42,851 nucleotides of DNA from Candidatus Gastranaerophilales bacterium (GTDB taxonomy: Bacteria > Cyanobacteriota > Vampirovibrionia > Gastranaerophilales > Gastranaerophilaceae). Of this stretch, positions 16,720 to 25,629 are shown in pieces; position 1 is the first letter of the stretch, and each line of letters starts with the position of its first letter. The notes beneath the pieces were generated by a model, which was not told the origin of the DNA, made no database searches, and saw only the letters and a list, made by a program, of their open reading frames with translations. The translations under genes were made by a program, and so were the position numbers. Where the stretch lies: the NCBI GenBank assembly GCA_944323875.1, contig CALUUH010000017.1, positions 1 through 42,851 of the forward strand, written 5' to 3'.

Positions 16720-16770
16720 AATATAAAAGCTCCAAATCAGATTTGTGTCTTGATTTGGAGCTTTTATATT
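16720..16770. terminator. Bidirectional hairpin terminator with a 20-bp perfect stem
   Basis: AATATAAAAGCTCCAAATCA (16720-16739) is fully complementary to 16751-16770, around an 11-base loop. A/T runs on both arms allow termination of the minus-strand gene that ends at 16792, or of anything arriving on the plus strand. It insulates flhB from the gene cluster to its right. Confidence 0.85.
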
Positions 16771-16776
16771 GTTATA

Positions 16777-16804
16777 ATTAATCATTAATCATTAATCATT
16801 AATC
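16777..16804. repeat. Heptamer tandem repeat ATTAATC x4
   Basis: Four exact copies of ATTAATC run head to tail. They cover the stop codon and last codons of the small secreted-protein gene and end next to the terminator at 16720-16770. This resembles the short tandemly repeated heptamers known from filamentous cyanobacteria. Confidence 0.85.
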
Positions 16805-17112
16805 AATTGATTCCACAATTCTTTTTTCTTTTCAATTTTCTTTTGCTGTGCAGCTCTTGCTTTTTCACGTTCTTTTCTCTGTTTTTCTAATGCTTTTTGG
16901 CGTTCTTGTTGTTTCTTTTGTAATTCTTTTTGACGTTTTGCTTGAGCTTCTTCTCTTGCTTTTTGCTGCTGTTGTAATTGTTTTTCCTTGTCTACAATTT
17001 TTTGAGTGTGTTTTTGAATAAATCTTTCAGTGTAAGTAGACTGTTCTGCAGCCAAAACAGATGTTCCGCCAACAACTGATAACACTAATAATGATGCTAA
17101 TAACTTTTTCAT
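16792..17112 (-). CDS. Small exported protein with a charged coiled coil
   Basis: The 106-aa product has a clear signal peptide (MKKLLASLLVLSVVGGTSVLAA, cleavage near residue 22). It is followed by an almost uninterrupted Lys/Glu/Gln/Arg-rich helix (about 35-100, with QLQQQQKAREEAQAK and similar blocks), likely a single long alpha-helix or coiled coil in the periplasm. No function can be assigned. The SD AAGGAG is well placed. The last codons lie inside a heptamer tandem repeat, so the C-terminus may vary between strains. Confidence 0.75.
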   Translation of the reverse strand: MKKLLASLLVLSVVGGTSVLAAEQSTYTERFIQKHTQKIVDKEKQLQQQQKAREEAQAKRQKELQKKQQERQKALEKQRKEREKARAAQQKKIEKKKELWNQLIND

Positions 17113-17148
17113 AACGCATTCTCCTTTTTAAATCACAATAGAATTGTA

Positions 17149-17847
17149 CTACACTTTTTTATATTTTTCAATAATTTCATCAATACCTTTTTTTGCAATG
17201 TTAAAAATCTGTATCATTTGCGCATGTTCATACGGCTCGCCTTCGGCAGTGGTTTGAAATTCTATGATTTTACCGCTTTGCGTAAGAACGATATTGGCAT
17301 CTACCTGAGCCGAAGAATCTTCTTCATAATTTAAGTCAAGCTTTACTTCACCGTCGACAATGCCTGCGGATATTGCGGCAATAGGCTCAATAATAGGATT
17401 TTCTTTGAGTGTACCATTTTCAATTAATTTTTTTATGGCCTCTCTAAGTGCCAGAAAACCGCCGCAAATACTTGCTGTTCTTGTGCCTCCATCCGCCTGA
17501 ATAACATCGGCGTCAATGGTTATTGTCAAATCCGGCATTTTGGTTAAATCAACACATGCTCTGAGGCTTCTGCCGATAAGTCGCTGAATTTCCTGCGTGC
17601 GTCCGGAAATTTTAGTTCTTTCTCGCTGGCATCTGGTGTTAGGGGCTGACGGAAGAAGTGAGTATTCTGCTGTTATCCAGCCGCGTTTGTCCTCTTTATC
17701 CATCCATTTGGGTTTCCCTTCTTCAACTGATGCTGTTGTTATTACTCTGGTGTCGCCAAATTCCACAAGCACAGAGCCGGGAGCGTGTTTGGTAAAATTG
17801 TTTGTGAATTTTATTTCTCTTAGTTCGTCATTTTTTCTTGTTCTCAT
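17149..17847 (-). CDS. rph: Ribonuclease PH
   Basis: The 232-aa protein has the typical RNase PH length and motifs: an RKNDELR-type start, FGDTRVITTASVEE, GWITAEYSLLPSAPNTR, SGRTQEIQRLIGRSLRA, DVIQADGGTRTASICG and LDLNYEEDSSAQVDANIV. It trims tRNA 3' ends phosphorolytically in the cytosol. It is the distal gene of a minus-strand run with a zinc-ribbon protein and a membrane protein upstream. Confidence 0.95.
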   Translation of the reverse strand: MRTRKNDELREIKFTNNFTKHAPGSVLVEFGDTRVITTASVEEGKPKWMDKEDKRGWITAEYSLLPSAPNTRCQRERTKISGRTQEIQRLIGRSLRACVDLTKMPDLTITIDADVIQADGGTRTASICGGFLALREAIKKLIENGTLKENPIIEPIAAISAGIVDGEVKLDLNYEEDSSAQVDANIVLTQSGKIIEFQTTAEGEPYEHAQMIQIFNIAKKGIDEIIEKYKKV

Positions 17848-17865
17848 ATTTATACTCTCCTTGTG

Positions 17866-18081
17866 TTATTCGTAATCCCACATGTAAATCTGACCGCAAT
17901 ATTTGCATACTGCATGTTGGTTCATAAATTGTAAATCAGGAATAAATTTGAAGCCGTCAACAATAATTTCTATTTCTTTTTTGTTGTTGTAACGCTGTTC
18001 AAAATGTCTTGCCCCTCTGTAGTCAGGCGAAAACATCAGTTCAAATTTATCTACAGATTTACAATTTTTACATATAAACAT
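17866..18081 (-). CDS. Small zinc-ribbon protein
   Basis: The 71-aa product has CKNC near the N-terminus (residues 4-7) and CKYC near residue 60, a two-knuckle zinc ribbon split by about 50 residues. No family is recognised. The gene lies six bases after the stop of the membrane-protein gene, so it is probably cotranscribed with that gene and rph. A weak GAGG lies rather far upstream of the ATG. A nucleic-acid-binding or metal-structural role is likely but unproven. Confidence 0.65.
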   Translation of the reverse strand: MFICKNCKSVDKFELMFSPDYRGARHFEQRYNNKKEIEIIVDGFKFIPDLQFMNQHAVCKYCGQIYMWDYE

Positions 18082-18087
18082 TGTTGT

Positions 18088-19068
18088 CTAGTATTCCTCA
18101 TCATCCTGCATAGCGCGTTTGAGAATATTTTTATCTAATTTTTTCTGAGTTGTTTTTCTTGGCTTTTTTTCCTGAACAGGCGCTTCTTTGAACGCTGCAA
18201 GGTTTTTATACCACAGAGTCCAGGATATACTTCTTAATGGCAGCGTAAAACCAAGTGTGATAAATCCCGTCATATTAGACAAGATGTATTGCGCTATCAT
18301 ATCAGGTGTAATAAGTATATTAAAATTCTGATAGACTGAATTTATTTGATCAAGCGGAAGCGTCATTGCCCAGTTTGCAAATACGCCTGTTAAAAATGTA
18401 TTTAATTTGCAAACTTCAAATAAAACCGTTAATCCGTGGTATACAAGGAATAAAACCAATCCTTGTATAATGAGCAAAACAGCTGTTCTTGCAAAACGGC
18501 CTTTAATGAGTTGCAGGCTTTCTTTGAAACAGTTTATTGCGGAAGTATTTTCGTCAAATGTAAAGACCTGAAATATCAATATAAAGTAAACGAAAAATAT
18601 ACCGCCGAGCACCCAGAATAGCGGGAATGTAGCAAATGCGGTAAAAATTCCGAACAAAATCCATAGCATTATAAAAGTCAGAGTTCTTGATTTAACAACT
18701 GCATTATGCGCCGGAAAATCATATACGCGGCCTGTTGTAACAGCACCTTCGGCCATTGAGTTAAGTGCTCCGTAAGCTACAAGATAATCCCAGAATGCCT
18801 TTAAAAGTATAAGCAGTCCCGGCAGTGCCAGAAGTATTATCACAAGCGTCAGAGAGGACATATTATCAAGAGCAGGATATTTTTCAAGAATGCGGTTTAT
18901 ATTATTGTTGAACCAGAAAGTAAGTCCGAAAATTAATCCTGTACCCAATATTGTTCCAAGTACCGGAAACGCCATATATAAAAGAAATTTATGCAAATTC
19001 ATTGCAAAAATTTTCATGGATTCAAAAAATATCAGCCATACACTTTTATCAGTTTTTGTTCTTGCCAT
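18088..19068 (-). CDS. Multi-pass membrane protein
   Basis: The 326-aa product has about six hydrophobic segments: residues 28-53, 75-93, 127-160 (probably two), 190-215 and 255-280. A lysine-rich C-terminal tail (about 295-326) follows. It resembles the integral-membrane domain found in glycerophosphodiester phosphodiesterases or DUF975-type proteins, without a catalytic domain, so no reaction is assigned. An AGGAGGG SD precedes the ATG at 19068. It diverges from the PHP gene, with 55 bases between them. Confidence 0.75.
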   Translation of the reverse strand: MARTKTDKSVWLIFFESMKIFAMNLHKFLLYMAFPVLGTILGTGLIFGLTFWFNNNINRILEKYPALDNMSSLTLVIILLALPGLLILLKAFWDYLVAYGALNSMAEGAVTTGRVYDFPAHNAVVKSRTLTFIMLWILFGIFTAFATFPLFWVLGGIFFVYFILIFQVFTFDENTSAINCFKESLQLIKGRFARTAVLLIIQGLVLFLVYHGLTVLFEVCKLNTFLTGVFANWAMTLPLDQINSVYQNFNILITPDMIAQYILSNMTGFITLGFTLPLRSISWTLWYKNLAAFKEAPVQEKKPRKTTQKKLDKNILKRAMQDDEEY

Positions 19069-19123
19069 TTTCCCTCCTGTTATATATAATAATTTTATTA
19101 CAAATAAACGTTAAAAAACAACT

Positions 19124-19753
19124 ATGAATTACAAAGATTTGATAAAAACATTTACCGCAGAAGATTACAATACACACAGAGTGAATTTACATATTCACAC
19201 TGATTATTCTGACGGAGAAGCAAAGTTTAGTGATATAATTCAACAGGCAAAGGACAAGCAGTATAAGTATATTGCAATAGCGGATCATAATACATTAAAC
19301 GGTTATTATGAAAACGGAATACCTGAAAATGTTGTTCCGGCCGTGGAATTTGACTGCTGGCATGGATATGTTTTTTTGCACATGCTGGCTTATGGAATAG
19401 ATATCAATAATGAAGAACTGAAAAAATATCTTGCAAAAACAAAGAAAGAAACAGAACTTGATATTGTAAGATTTTTCACTTGCCGCAGAGCGCCGGCACT
19501 GATTAAGGCAATACATGCAGCCGGCGGAATAGCTGTTCTTGCACATCCGGCCTGCTGCTGGTGTCTGAGTCTGGACAGATTTGTTAAAAACTTAACAAAT
19601 CACGGACTGGACGGATTGGAGGTTTACTATCCTTATGAGCGCCATCGCGGAATAATTAAATTCCACAGCAGAGAAACCGTTGATAAGGTCGCTGATAAAT
19701 ACGGACTAATCAAAACAGGCGGCACTGATTTACACGGCAGAGAATTACAATAA
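19124..19753 (+). CDS. PHP-domain metal-dependent phosphoesterase
   Basis: The 209-aa protein shows the PHP metal ligands in order: HIHTDYSDG near residue 24, ADHNTLNGYY near 49, VEFD near 73, LAHPACC near 142 and TGGTDLHG near 200. This is a trinuclear metal phosphoesterase fold. Relatives are phosphatases of nucleotides or 3',5'-bisphosphates, or 5' exonucleases. It is shorter than the usual YciV type (about 280 aa), and the substrate is unknown. No convincing SD is seen before the ATG. A strong terminator follows immediately, so it is monocistronic. Confidence 0.85.
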   Translation: MNYKDLIKTFTAEDYNTHRVNLHIHTDYSDGEAKFSDIIQQAKDKQYKYIAIADHNTLNGYYENGIPENVVPAVEFDCWHGYVFLHMLAYGIDINNEELKKYLAKTKKETELDIVRFFTCRRAPALIKAIHAAGGIAVLAHPACCWCLSLDRFVKNLTNHGLDGLEVYYPYERHRGIIKFHSRETVDKVADKYGLIKTGGTDLHGRELQ

Positions 19754-19786
19754 AAAACGTCAGAATAGGAGATAAACTGACGTTTT
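19754..19786 (+). terminator. Intrinsic terminator after the PHP gene
   Basis: AAAACGTCAG (19754-19763) pairs with CTGACGTTTT (19777-19786) around a 13-base loop, starting one base after the stop codon. The A/T-ended stem could work in both directions. No gene is seen in 19787-19942. Confidence 0.75.
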
Positions 19787-19942
19787 GATAAACAACAATC
19801 ATTTAATGTTAATAACAAGAAAGGATCTCAAACATATTAAAAGCGTAGCACAAGTTTTATAAAAAATCAAGAAACAACATATTTTGTAACAATCTTGCCA
19901 TGCCTTTATTTATCAGGTATTTTAGAAAAGGAGGGCTTTGAC

Positions 19943-20236
19943 ATGAAAAAACGCTGGTATGATATTGATCCTGTAGTTAGCCGCGCAACAGAAATGCTTG
20001 AAAAAGCTGATGAAGAATTGCAGATTATTTGTGCCGAATACGTTATTGACAGACTAAAGGATTTTGATTTTGAAATGTCTCTGGACGATCAGTTTAACTA
20101 CATCATGCGGCGCTGGTATGATAAAAATATCAAGGTTTCTCATGCCATGGAGTATTTGAAACATGCCCCCGAAGATGTCAGACGCGAACTCGCTCTTGAT
20201 ATAATTGAACATATAGAAAAGAATACCGAAAAGTAA
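19943..20236 (+). CDS. Unknown small protein with an internal duplication
   Basis: The 97-aa product is not recognised. Residues 4-38 and 57-91 look like two copies of one unit: both start RWYD, continue with VS-x-A-x-E-x-L, and end in an Ala/Ile-rich helix. It is probably an all-helical cytosolic protein, perhaps a pseudo-dimer. The ATG at 19943 is chosen for its AGGAGG, although an open frame reaches back to 19895. It starts the likely operon that runs through the radical SAM and RNase E/G genes. Confidence 0.75.
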   Translation: MKKRWYDIDPVVSRATEMLEKADEELQIICAEYVIDRLKDFDFEMSLDDQFNYIMRRWYDKNIKVSHAMEYLKHAPEDVRRELALDIIEHIEKNTEK

Positions 20237-20242
20237 GATATT

Positions 20243-20587
20243 ATGGAAAACGAAATTAACCGAAAAGTAATAGATATATTTTCAAGGCATAATAAAGAGC
20301 TTCCGGCCGATACTCCGGAAAAAGTAAAGTATTATGCCGGATTTAACTATGTCCGAATTGATAAAGATAACAACGGAAATAAATTTTCACCGGAACATCT
20401 TTTAAAATACGCACAAAAATGCCACTATATAGTAAGAGTTATGCGCGAATACAAAAATGAAACGGTTTTGTATAACTATGATGTTCCGAATGCAGATTTG
20501 TTTAAGTTTATAAAATCCTTTCAGGAAAACACACTTGACGGCACAATAATTGAGATAGATAAATATTTTCCTGATGATTTAGCGTAG
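20243..20587 (+). CDS. Unknown conserved-looking small protein
   Basis: The 114-aa product has no recognised domain, signal peptide or membrane helix. It is charged and looks like a compact alpha/beta protein, with a central YAGFNYVRIDKD strand-like segment. It starts six bases after the previous stop codon and ends twelve bases before the radical SAM gene, so it is almost certainly cotranscribed. Codon use matches its neighbours. Confidence 0.7.
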   Translation: MENEINRKVIDIFSRHNKELPADTPEKVKYYAGFNYVRIDKDNNGNKFSPEHLLKYAQKCHYIVRVMREYKNETVLYNYDVPNADLFKFIKSFQENTLDGTIIEIDKYFPDDLA

Positions 20588-20599
20588 AATGCGAGTATT

Positions 20600-23146
20600 A
20601 TGAATTGCTTTTTTGAAAAATATCATAATGAATTGTTTAAATGTAATAAACCATACCAGTATGTTGGCGGAGAATTTTTGTCTGCAAATAAAGATTTTGA
20701 CAGTGCAAAAGTCCGATTTGCATTTGCGTTTCCTGACAAATACGAAATCGGCATAAGTAATCTGGGGTTGCGTGTTTTATACAATCAGGTAAATAAGTGC
20801 CCTGATTATATGGCTGATCGTGTTTATGCACCGGAACCGGACTTTAACCCGAAACCGCTTTATGCTCTCGAAAGCAAAAAAGCGCTGAAAGAATTTGATG
20901 CAGTGGGTTTTTCATTGCAGTATGAAATGGCTTATCCGACGGTTTTAAAAATGCTTGAGATGGCCGAAATTCCTTATAAAAATGAAGAAAGAACAGATGA
21001 AGACCCGATAATTATAGCCGGCGGCCCGTGTGCATTTAATCCGCTGCCTGTTCAGGATTTTATTGATGTATTTATGATAGGCGACGGCGAGGACAGTATA
21101 ATTGAAGTTTGTGACATTCTTAAAAAAACAAAAGGAATGCCGCGCAAAGAAAGAATTAAAGCACTGGTTGAGGGGGAAAACAGCGGACGCTGGTCAGCCT
21201 CTGTCGGAGGAAATGTAACAAAAAGAATTGCGCAATTGGATTATGAAAGTGCTCTGACATCTTATCCGATACCGTTTTCATCATCAGTTCATGACAGAGC
21301 CGTTGTTGAAATACGCCGCGGCTGCGGGCGTATGTGCAGATTTTGTCAGCCGGGGCACGTTACGCTTCCTGTACGTGAAAGAAGCGCTGAAGATATAATA
21401 AAAATTGCAAAAGAACTTGTTAAAAATACCGGTTATGATGAATATTCGCTGTTGTCGCTTTCGTCAAACGATTATGCGAGTATAAATGAGGTTATAAAAG
21501 AATTAGCAGTTGATTTTGATGATAAAAAGGTTTCTGTATCTTTGCCGAGCCAGCGCATAGACGGATTTAATCTTGAACTGGCAAATCTTGTCCAGAGTGT
21601 CAGAAAATCCACAATGACACTTGCGCCGGAAGCAGGCAGCCAGCGCCTCAGAAACGTTATAAAGAAAAACATAACAGAAGAACAAATCTTAAACGCTGTT
21701 CTTACTCTGTATGAGAACGGCTGGTCAAGAATTAAATTCTATTTTATCTGCGGGCTTCCGACAGAAACTCTTGCGGATATGGACGAAATGGCCGAATTAT
21801 TAAGTAAAATCCGATACCGTTGTAAACTTTTGAAAAAAGAAAAAGGCCTGAATCACGGAATGGATATTACCTGCACACTGTCTATATTTGTCCCGAAACC
21901 GTTTACACCATTCCAGTGGTGTCCGCAAATGAGTCTTGACGAGGTTACGGAACACATTCACTATTTGAAAGAAAAGACAGATAAGATTAAAGGCGTAAAA
22001 ATCAACTATCATGAAAAATTTGTTTCACAGATAGAAGCTGTTTTGACCCGCGGGGACGAAAGCTTATGTAAATATATTGAGGCGCTTTATAAAAAAGGCT
22101 GTTATCTTGACGCGTGGGGAGAATATTTTGATAAAAAAGTATGGCAGGAAACAGCAGAAGAATGCGGCATTTCGCTCTCAGAACTTGCTGAAAAACAGTA
22201 TGACTTAAACGCAAAATTACCATGGGATTTTATCAATATCGGCGTAGATAAAGAGTGGTTTCAAAAAGAAGCACTATATAGCGGGGCGGTAAAATCTAAC
22301 ACAGATGAAACGGAATTAGCGTCATCTTCATTTGTTCCGACCTGTCAGACCCAATGCGTAAACTGCGGTGTCTGTAAAAATCTTAATACGCACAAAGTAA
22401 TGGCTAAACCTTACAGAGCAAGTGAAAAGGCACAAAACCATAAGGTTGTCTATCACGATCCGCGTACTTGCCCGACAGAAATTCGGGAAACGTTTAAATA
22501 CAGAATAAAGCTGACTAAAACCGGAATTTTGCAATATTTTTCACATCTCGACTGGCAAAATACGTTTTTTAAAGCCGTAGCAAGAACGGATCTGAATGTG
22601 GCATTTTCTCTCGGTTTCAACCCGACAATGAAAATATCAATGGGTGTTGCATTGCCTTTGTTTGTACAGAGTTATTGCGAACTTGTTGATGTTGAACTGT
22701 ATGACGATTTGCCTGAGGACACACTCAAACTAAAGTTGGAGAAAGTTTTGCCAAAAGAAAGCAAAATATTAAGCGTAAACAAAATACCTAAATCCGCTAA
22801 ATCAATTGATACAACTGTTGTTTGGGCGGAATATAAAATTAACATTTTTAATAAATCACTTTACGATTTTGAAGATTTACGCTATAATACAGAAAAGGTT
22901 TTATCTTCTGATGAAATGTATATCGAGAAGAAAAACAAAAAAGGTTTACTTAAAAAAACAGATATAAAACCGTCAATAAAATCCTATAGATTTGAGGACG
23001 AAAATCTGTTCATAGTGTTAAAAACCGGTCAAGGAACAGAAATACCGGCTCTTAGAGCAGATGTGCTGATGAATTTAATCGCGCCGGATGTACCGTTTGA
23101 GATTACACGTACACGCTTCTTTGACGAAAATTTAGAAGAGATTTAA
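20600..23146 (+). CDS. B12-binding radical SAM protein fused to DUF2344 (TIGR03960/TIGR03936-like)
   Basis: The 848-aa protein has an N-terminal cobalamin-binding-like domain (about 20-180), then a radical SAM core with RRGCGRMCRFC, whose Cys242, Cys246 and Cys249 hold the [4Fe-4S] cluster that cleaves SAM. A cysteine-rich linker follows near residues 580-595 (CQTQCVNCGVC), and a C-terminal DUF2344 domain begins near residue 630 (YRIKLTKTGILQYFSHLDW). The exact modification is not known. The gene lies directly upstream of RNase E/G, an arrangement also seen in Clostridia, which suggests a link with RNA or ribosome maturation. Confidence 0.9.
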   Translation: MNCFFEKYHNELFKCNKPYQYVGGEFLSANKDFDSAKVRFAFAFPDKYEIGISNLGLRVLYNQVNKCPDYMADRVYAPEPDFNPKPLYALESKKALKEFDAVGFSLQYEMAYPTVLKMLEMAEIPYKNEERTDEDPIIIAGGPCAFNPLPVQDFIDVFMIGDGEDSIIEVCDILKKTKGMPRKERIKALVEGENSGRWSASVGGNVTKRIAQLDYESALTSYPIPFSSSVHDRAVVEIRRGCGRMCRFCQPGHVTLPVRERSAEDIIKIAKELVKNTGYDEYSLLSLSSNDYASINEVIKELAVDFDDKKVSVSLPSQRIDGFNLELANLVQSVRKSTMTLAPEAGSQRLRNVIKKNITEEQILNAVLTLYENGWSRIKFYFICGLPTETLADMDEMAELLSKIRYRCKLLKKEKGLNHGMDITCTLSIFVPKPFTPFQWCPQMSLDEVTEHIHYLKEKTDKIKGVKINYHEKFVSQIEAVLTRGDESLCKYIEALYKKGCYLDAWGEYFDKKVWQETAEECGISLSELAEKQYDLNAKLPWDFINIGVDKEWFQKEALYSGAVKSNTDETELASSSFVPTCQTQCVNCGVCKNLNTHKVMAKPYRASEKAQNHKVVYHDPRTCPTEIRETFKYRIKLTKTGILQYFSHLDWQNTFFKAVARTDLNVAFSLGFNPTMKISMGVALPLFVQSYCELVDVELYDDLPEDTLKLKLEKVLPKESKILSVNKIPKSAKSIDTTVVWAEYKINIFNKSLYDFEDLRYNTEKVLSSDEMYIEKKNKKGLLKKTDIKPSIKSYRFEDENLFIVLKTGQGTEIPALRADVLMNLIAPDVPFEITRTRFFDENLEEI

Positions 23147-23165
23147 TTATAAAGGATTTTTTATT

Positions 23166-24965
23166 ATGGCTAATGACAAACGTAAAAACGGGAACAACCA
23201 GAGTGTGGCAAATAGTGTTCCTGACAAAAAGATTATCATAGCAGAACGCGATAATATCGCAGCGGTTATGGAAAACGGAAAAGTTACCGATTTCTTTATC
23301 CACAGAGGTGACGTACTTTTAGGTGATGTATATCTTGCGACTGTGGATAATATTTTGCCGAGTATTGATGCGGCATTTGTTGATGTAGGGTCTGATAAAA
23401 TGGGCTTTTTGCATGCAGAAGATATAATGGGCAAAGGCACATTAAAAGAAAAAGTTACACCGAAACAGAAATTAATTGTTCAGGTTGTGAAAGAACCAAC
23501 CGGCCACAAGGGCCCGAGAGTCACTACAGAATTGAGTCTGCCGGGAAGATTTCTTGTATTGATGCCGAATGAACCGGGCGTCAGCATCAGTAAAAAGATT
23601 GAAAATTCAAAAGAAAGAGCAAGATTAAAAGCTATTGTTAACCTGATTAAACCTGTCGGCGTCGGAGTTATTATCCGTACAGAAGCAGAAGGCCAGTCAG
23701 AAGCAGATATTCAGGAAGATTTGGAAATTCTTCTTGAAAAATGGAACAACATCATTACATCAGCAGAAACACTGACTCCGCCAAATCTTTTATACAGAGA
23801 TCAGGATTTGTTATACAGAGTTATCCGTGAAGCTTGTACGGATGATGTAAAAGAAATAATTGTCGATACAGCATTTGCCATGAACAGAGTTCAGAATATT
23901 CTGCAAAACTGGCATATTAACAAAAATGTTCAGGTAACTTTATACAAAGGTACAGAACCGTTGTTAATCGCAACTGATGTTCACAAAGAAATAAAAGCAG
24001 CTTTGCAGACCAAAGTTAATATGCCGTCAGGCGGATATCTGTTTATCCAAACAACAGAAGCTCTAACCGTAATTGATGTTAACAGCGGTAAGTTCACAAG
24101 TTCATCAACTCAGGATGAAACCATTTTGAAAACAAATATAGAAGCAGTGCATGAAATAGCACGCCAGCTTCGTTTGCGTAATATCGGCGGTATGATTATC
24201 ATAGACTTTATTGATATGATGTCCCGTGCTGATAAACTGGCAATGATGGAAGAATTGGAAATTGCACTTGAACCGGACAAAGCAAAACCGCAGGTCGGCC
24301 AGCTTTCGGATCTTGGACTTGTTGAATTAACAAGACACCGTCAGGGACAGAGCCTGTCAGAAATATTTACAAAAAAATGTCCTCATTGTCAGGGCAGCGG
24401 ATATTCAATGGTTGATTTTAATTTTGCAACGCCAACTGCAGAGGGTGAATACCGTGCTAAAGCAGCAAAATTGAAATTGCCGATAAACAGCGGTTTCAAA
24501 AAGAACAAAAATAATAATAACCGCCAGCAGTCAGAACAACAAAACGCTGAACAAAATGTTCAGGAAATAAAACAACCTGCTGTAGAGATAGAGGTTGAAA
24601 ATCCGTCAGAAGCTGCAGTTCAGGAAACAGAACAACGGGAAAATACGAAAAAACGCGGCCGCCGCAACAACAAGCGCGACAAAAAGGTTGTAGTAGAAGA
24701 ATCAATCCCGACAGCAGAAACACTTCTCAAGCCAAATGAAGAAATTAAACCTGTAATCGAAGAACAGCCTGAAAAAGTTGAACAGGCTGCTGAAAATAAT
24801 GTTGAAAATACCGAAACTGTTCCAAATGAAGAACAGCCGGAAAATGCGGCAAAAGCGGAAAAACCAAAGAGAACACGCAGACCAAACCGCGGTTCTTCAA
24901 AATCTTCTAAAAGATCCCGTTCAAAAAAATCAACTGAGACAGATGAGGCAAAAGTTGAATCATAA
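23166..24965 (+). CDS. rng: Ribonuclease E/G
   Basis: The catalytic part (about residues 20-430) has the S1-embedded fold with GDVYLATVDNILPSIDAAFV, the DNase-I-like active site TVIDVNSGKF, DFIDM, and the zinc-link CPHCQGSG (Cys405 and Cys408). The last 160 residues (about 440-599) are a low-complexity Glu/Lys/Gln/Arg tail with arginine-rich patches (KKRGRRNNKR, PKRTRRPNRG), probably a disordered RNA- or protein-binding region as in RNase E. It cleaves single-stranded AU-rich RNA and matures rRNA. The window also encodes RNase Y, so this organism has both main endonucleases. Confidence 0.93.
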   Translation: MANDKRKNGNNQSVANSVPDKKIIIAERDNIAAVMENGKVTDFFIHRGDVLLGDVYLATVDNILPSIDAAFVDVGSDKMGFLHAEDIMGKGTLKEKVTPKQKLIVQVVKEPTGHKGPRVTTELSLPGRFLVLMPNEPGVSISKKIENSKERARLKAIVNLIKPVGVGVIIRTEAEGQSEADIQEDLEILLEKWNNIITSAETLTPPNLLYRDQDLLYRVIREACTDDVKEIIVDTAFAMNRVQNILQNWHINKNVQVTLYKGTEPLLIATDVHKEIKAALQTKVNMPSGGYLFIQTTEALTVIDVNSGKFTSSSTQDETILKTNIEAVHEIARQLRLRNIGGMIIIDFIDMMSRADKLAMMEELEIALEPDKAKPQVGQLSDLGLVELTRHRQGQSLSEIFTKKCPHCQGSGYSMVDFNFATPTAEGEYRAKAAKLKLPINSGFKKNKNNNNRQQSEQQNAEQNVQEIKQPAVEIEVENPSEAAVQETEQRENTKKRGRRNNKRDKKVVVEESIPTAETLLKPNEEIKPVIEEQPEKVEQAAENNVENTETVPNEEQPENAAKAEKPKRTRRPNRGSSKSSKRSRSKKSTETDEAKVES

Positions 24966-25296
24966 TTTATCAAAAAAAAGTATAATATTGAGTTTAGCGG
25001 CACTTGTCCTAATTGTGTCTGCCGGCATGGGGTTTTGTGCAGCTGATACTGTGCAACAAGCCGGTCAGGCATTGCCGCAGACTCAAGTTACTTTTTATTC
25101 AGCTGCAATAAAATTCTTAAAAGCAATGGCCGGAGTCGCGATATCGTCATTTATTATTTATGCCGGTCTTACTATTTATAACAAGTTTTTTGTAAAAACG
25201 CCGCTCGACGGGAATTCTGAGGAAGATGTTCTAAAAACACCGCATTCAACAGACGAGGCTTTGACATTTTTTATTAAAAAGAATAAAATAAAATAA
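24955..25296 (+). CDS. Small membrane/exported protein
   Basis: The product is about 113 aa. It has a signal-like helix near residues 10-30 (SLAALVLIVSAGMGFCAAD), a second membrane helix near 50-75 (AGVAISSFIIYAGLTIYNKF) and a polar tail. The function is unknown. I chose the TTG at 24955, which overlaps the end of the RNase gene by 11 bases and has GAGG six bases upstream. Upstream codons in this frame only mirror the RNase tail. The overlap suggests translational coupling with RNase E/G. Confidence 0.6.
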   Translation: MNHNLSKKSIILSLAALVLIVSAGMGFCAADTVQQAGQALPQTQVTFYSAAIKFLKAMAGVAISSFIIYAGLTIYNKFFVKTPLDGNSEEDVLKTPHSTDEALTFFIKKNKIK

Positions 25297-25308
25297 ACAG
25301 GAGGGGTT

Positions 25309-25539
25309 ATGAACAGAAAAAATGCATTTTCAATAATTGATTTGTTGTTAGGGGCTGTTGTTATATTTGCGTTATTTATGTATTTTCTGCCGTCATTAAA
25401 GAATTACAGCAGACGTCCGATAGATAATAGCGCACCTTCTGTGGAAGAGCAGGTGGATCAGCAAATTCATGACGTACAAAAACTCCGTCAGGAAGCCGAA
25501 GATCAAAACCGCAGAATTTTAGAGCAAATGAATTATTAG
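25309..25539 (+). CDS. Short pilin-like membrane protein
   Basis: The 76-aa product has AFSIIDLLLGAVVIFALFMY directly after MNRKN, a layout like a type IV prepilin N-terminus, but with aspartate where pilins have Glu5 and no glycine before the cleavage site. A short charged coiled-coil tail (about 45-74) follows instead of a globular domain. AGGAGG gives strong translation. It may be a reduced pseudopilin or just a small anchored coiled-coil protein. It follows the previous gene by 12 bases. Confidence 0.65.
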   Translation: MNRKNAFSIIDLLLGAVVIFALFMYFLPSLKNYSRRPIDNSAPSVEEQVDQQIHDVQKLRQEAEDQNRRILEQMNY

Positions 25540-25629
25540 TTAAACTTTCTTTTTTATATCGATTTCATACCCCAAAAAATCAAGGATTTCCTGAACGGTT
25601 TGAAACTTTCTTCCGGCTGTCTTGATGAA
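25540..25629 (-). pseudogene. C-terminal remnant of a small HTH/antitoxin-like protein
   Basis: On the minus strand, an open frame ends at TAA (25540-25542) with the peptide AGRKFQTVQEILDFLGYEID followed by IKKKV. This looks like the last 25 residues of an Xre/HipB-type regulator. The frame has no start codon and runs into a stop at 25630. It abuts a pilin remnant on the other strand, consistent with a deletion joining two partial genes. Confidence 0.5.

Noticed and set aside
24778-24954. N-terminal extension of the small membrane protein into the RNase E/G gene
   Set aside because: This part is only another frame of the repetitive RNase tail. The TTG at 24955 with a nearby GAGG is a more sensible start.
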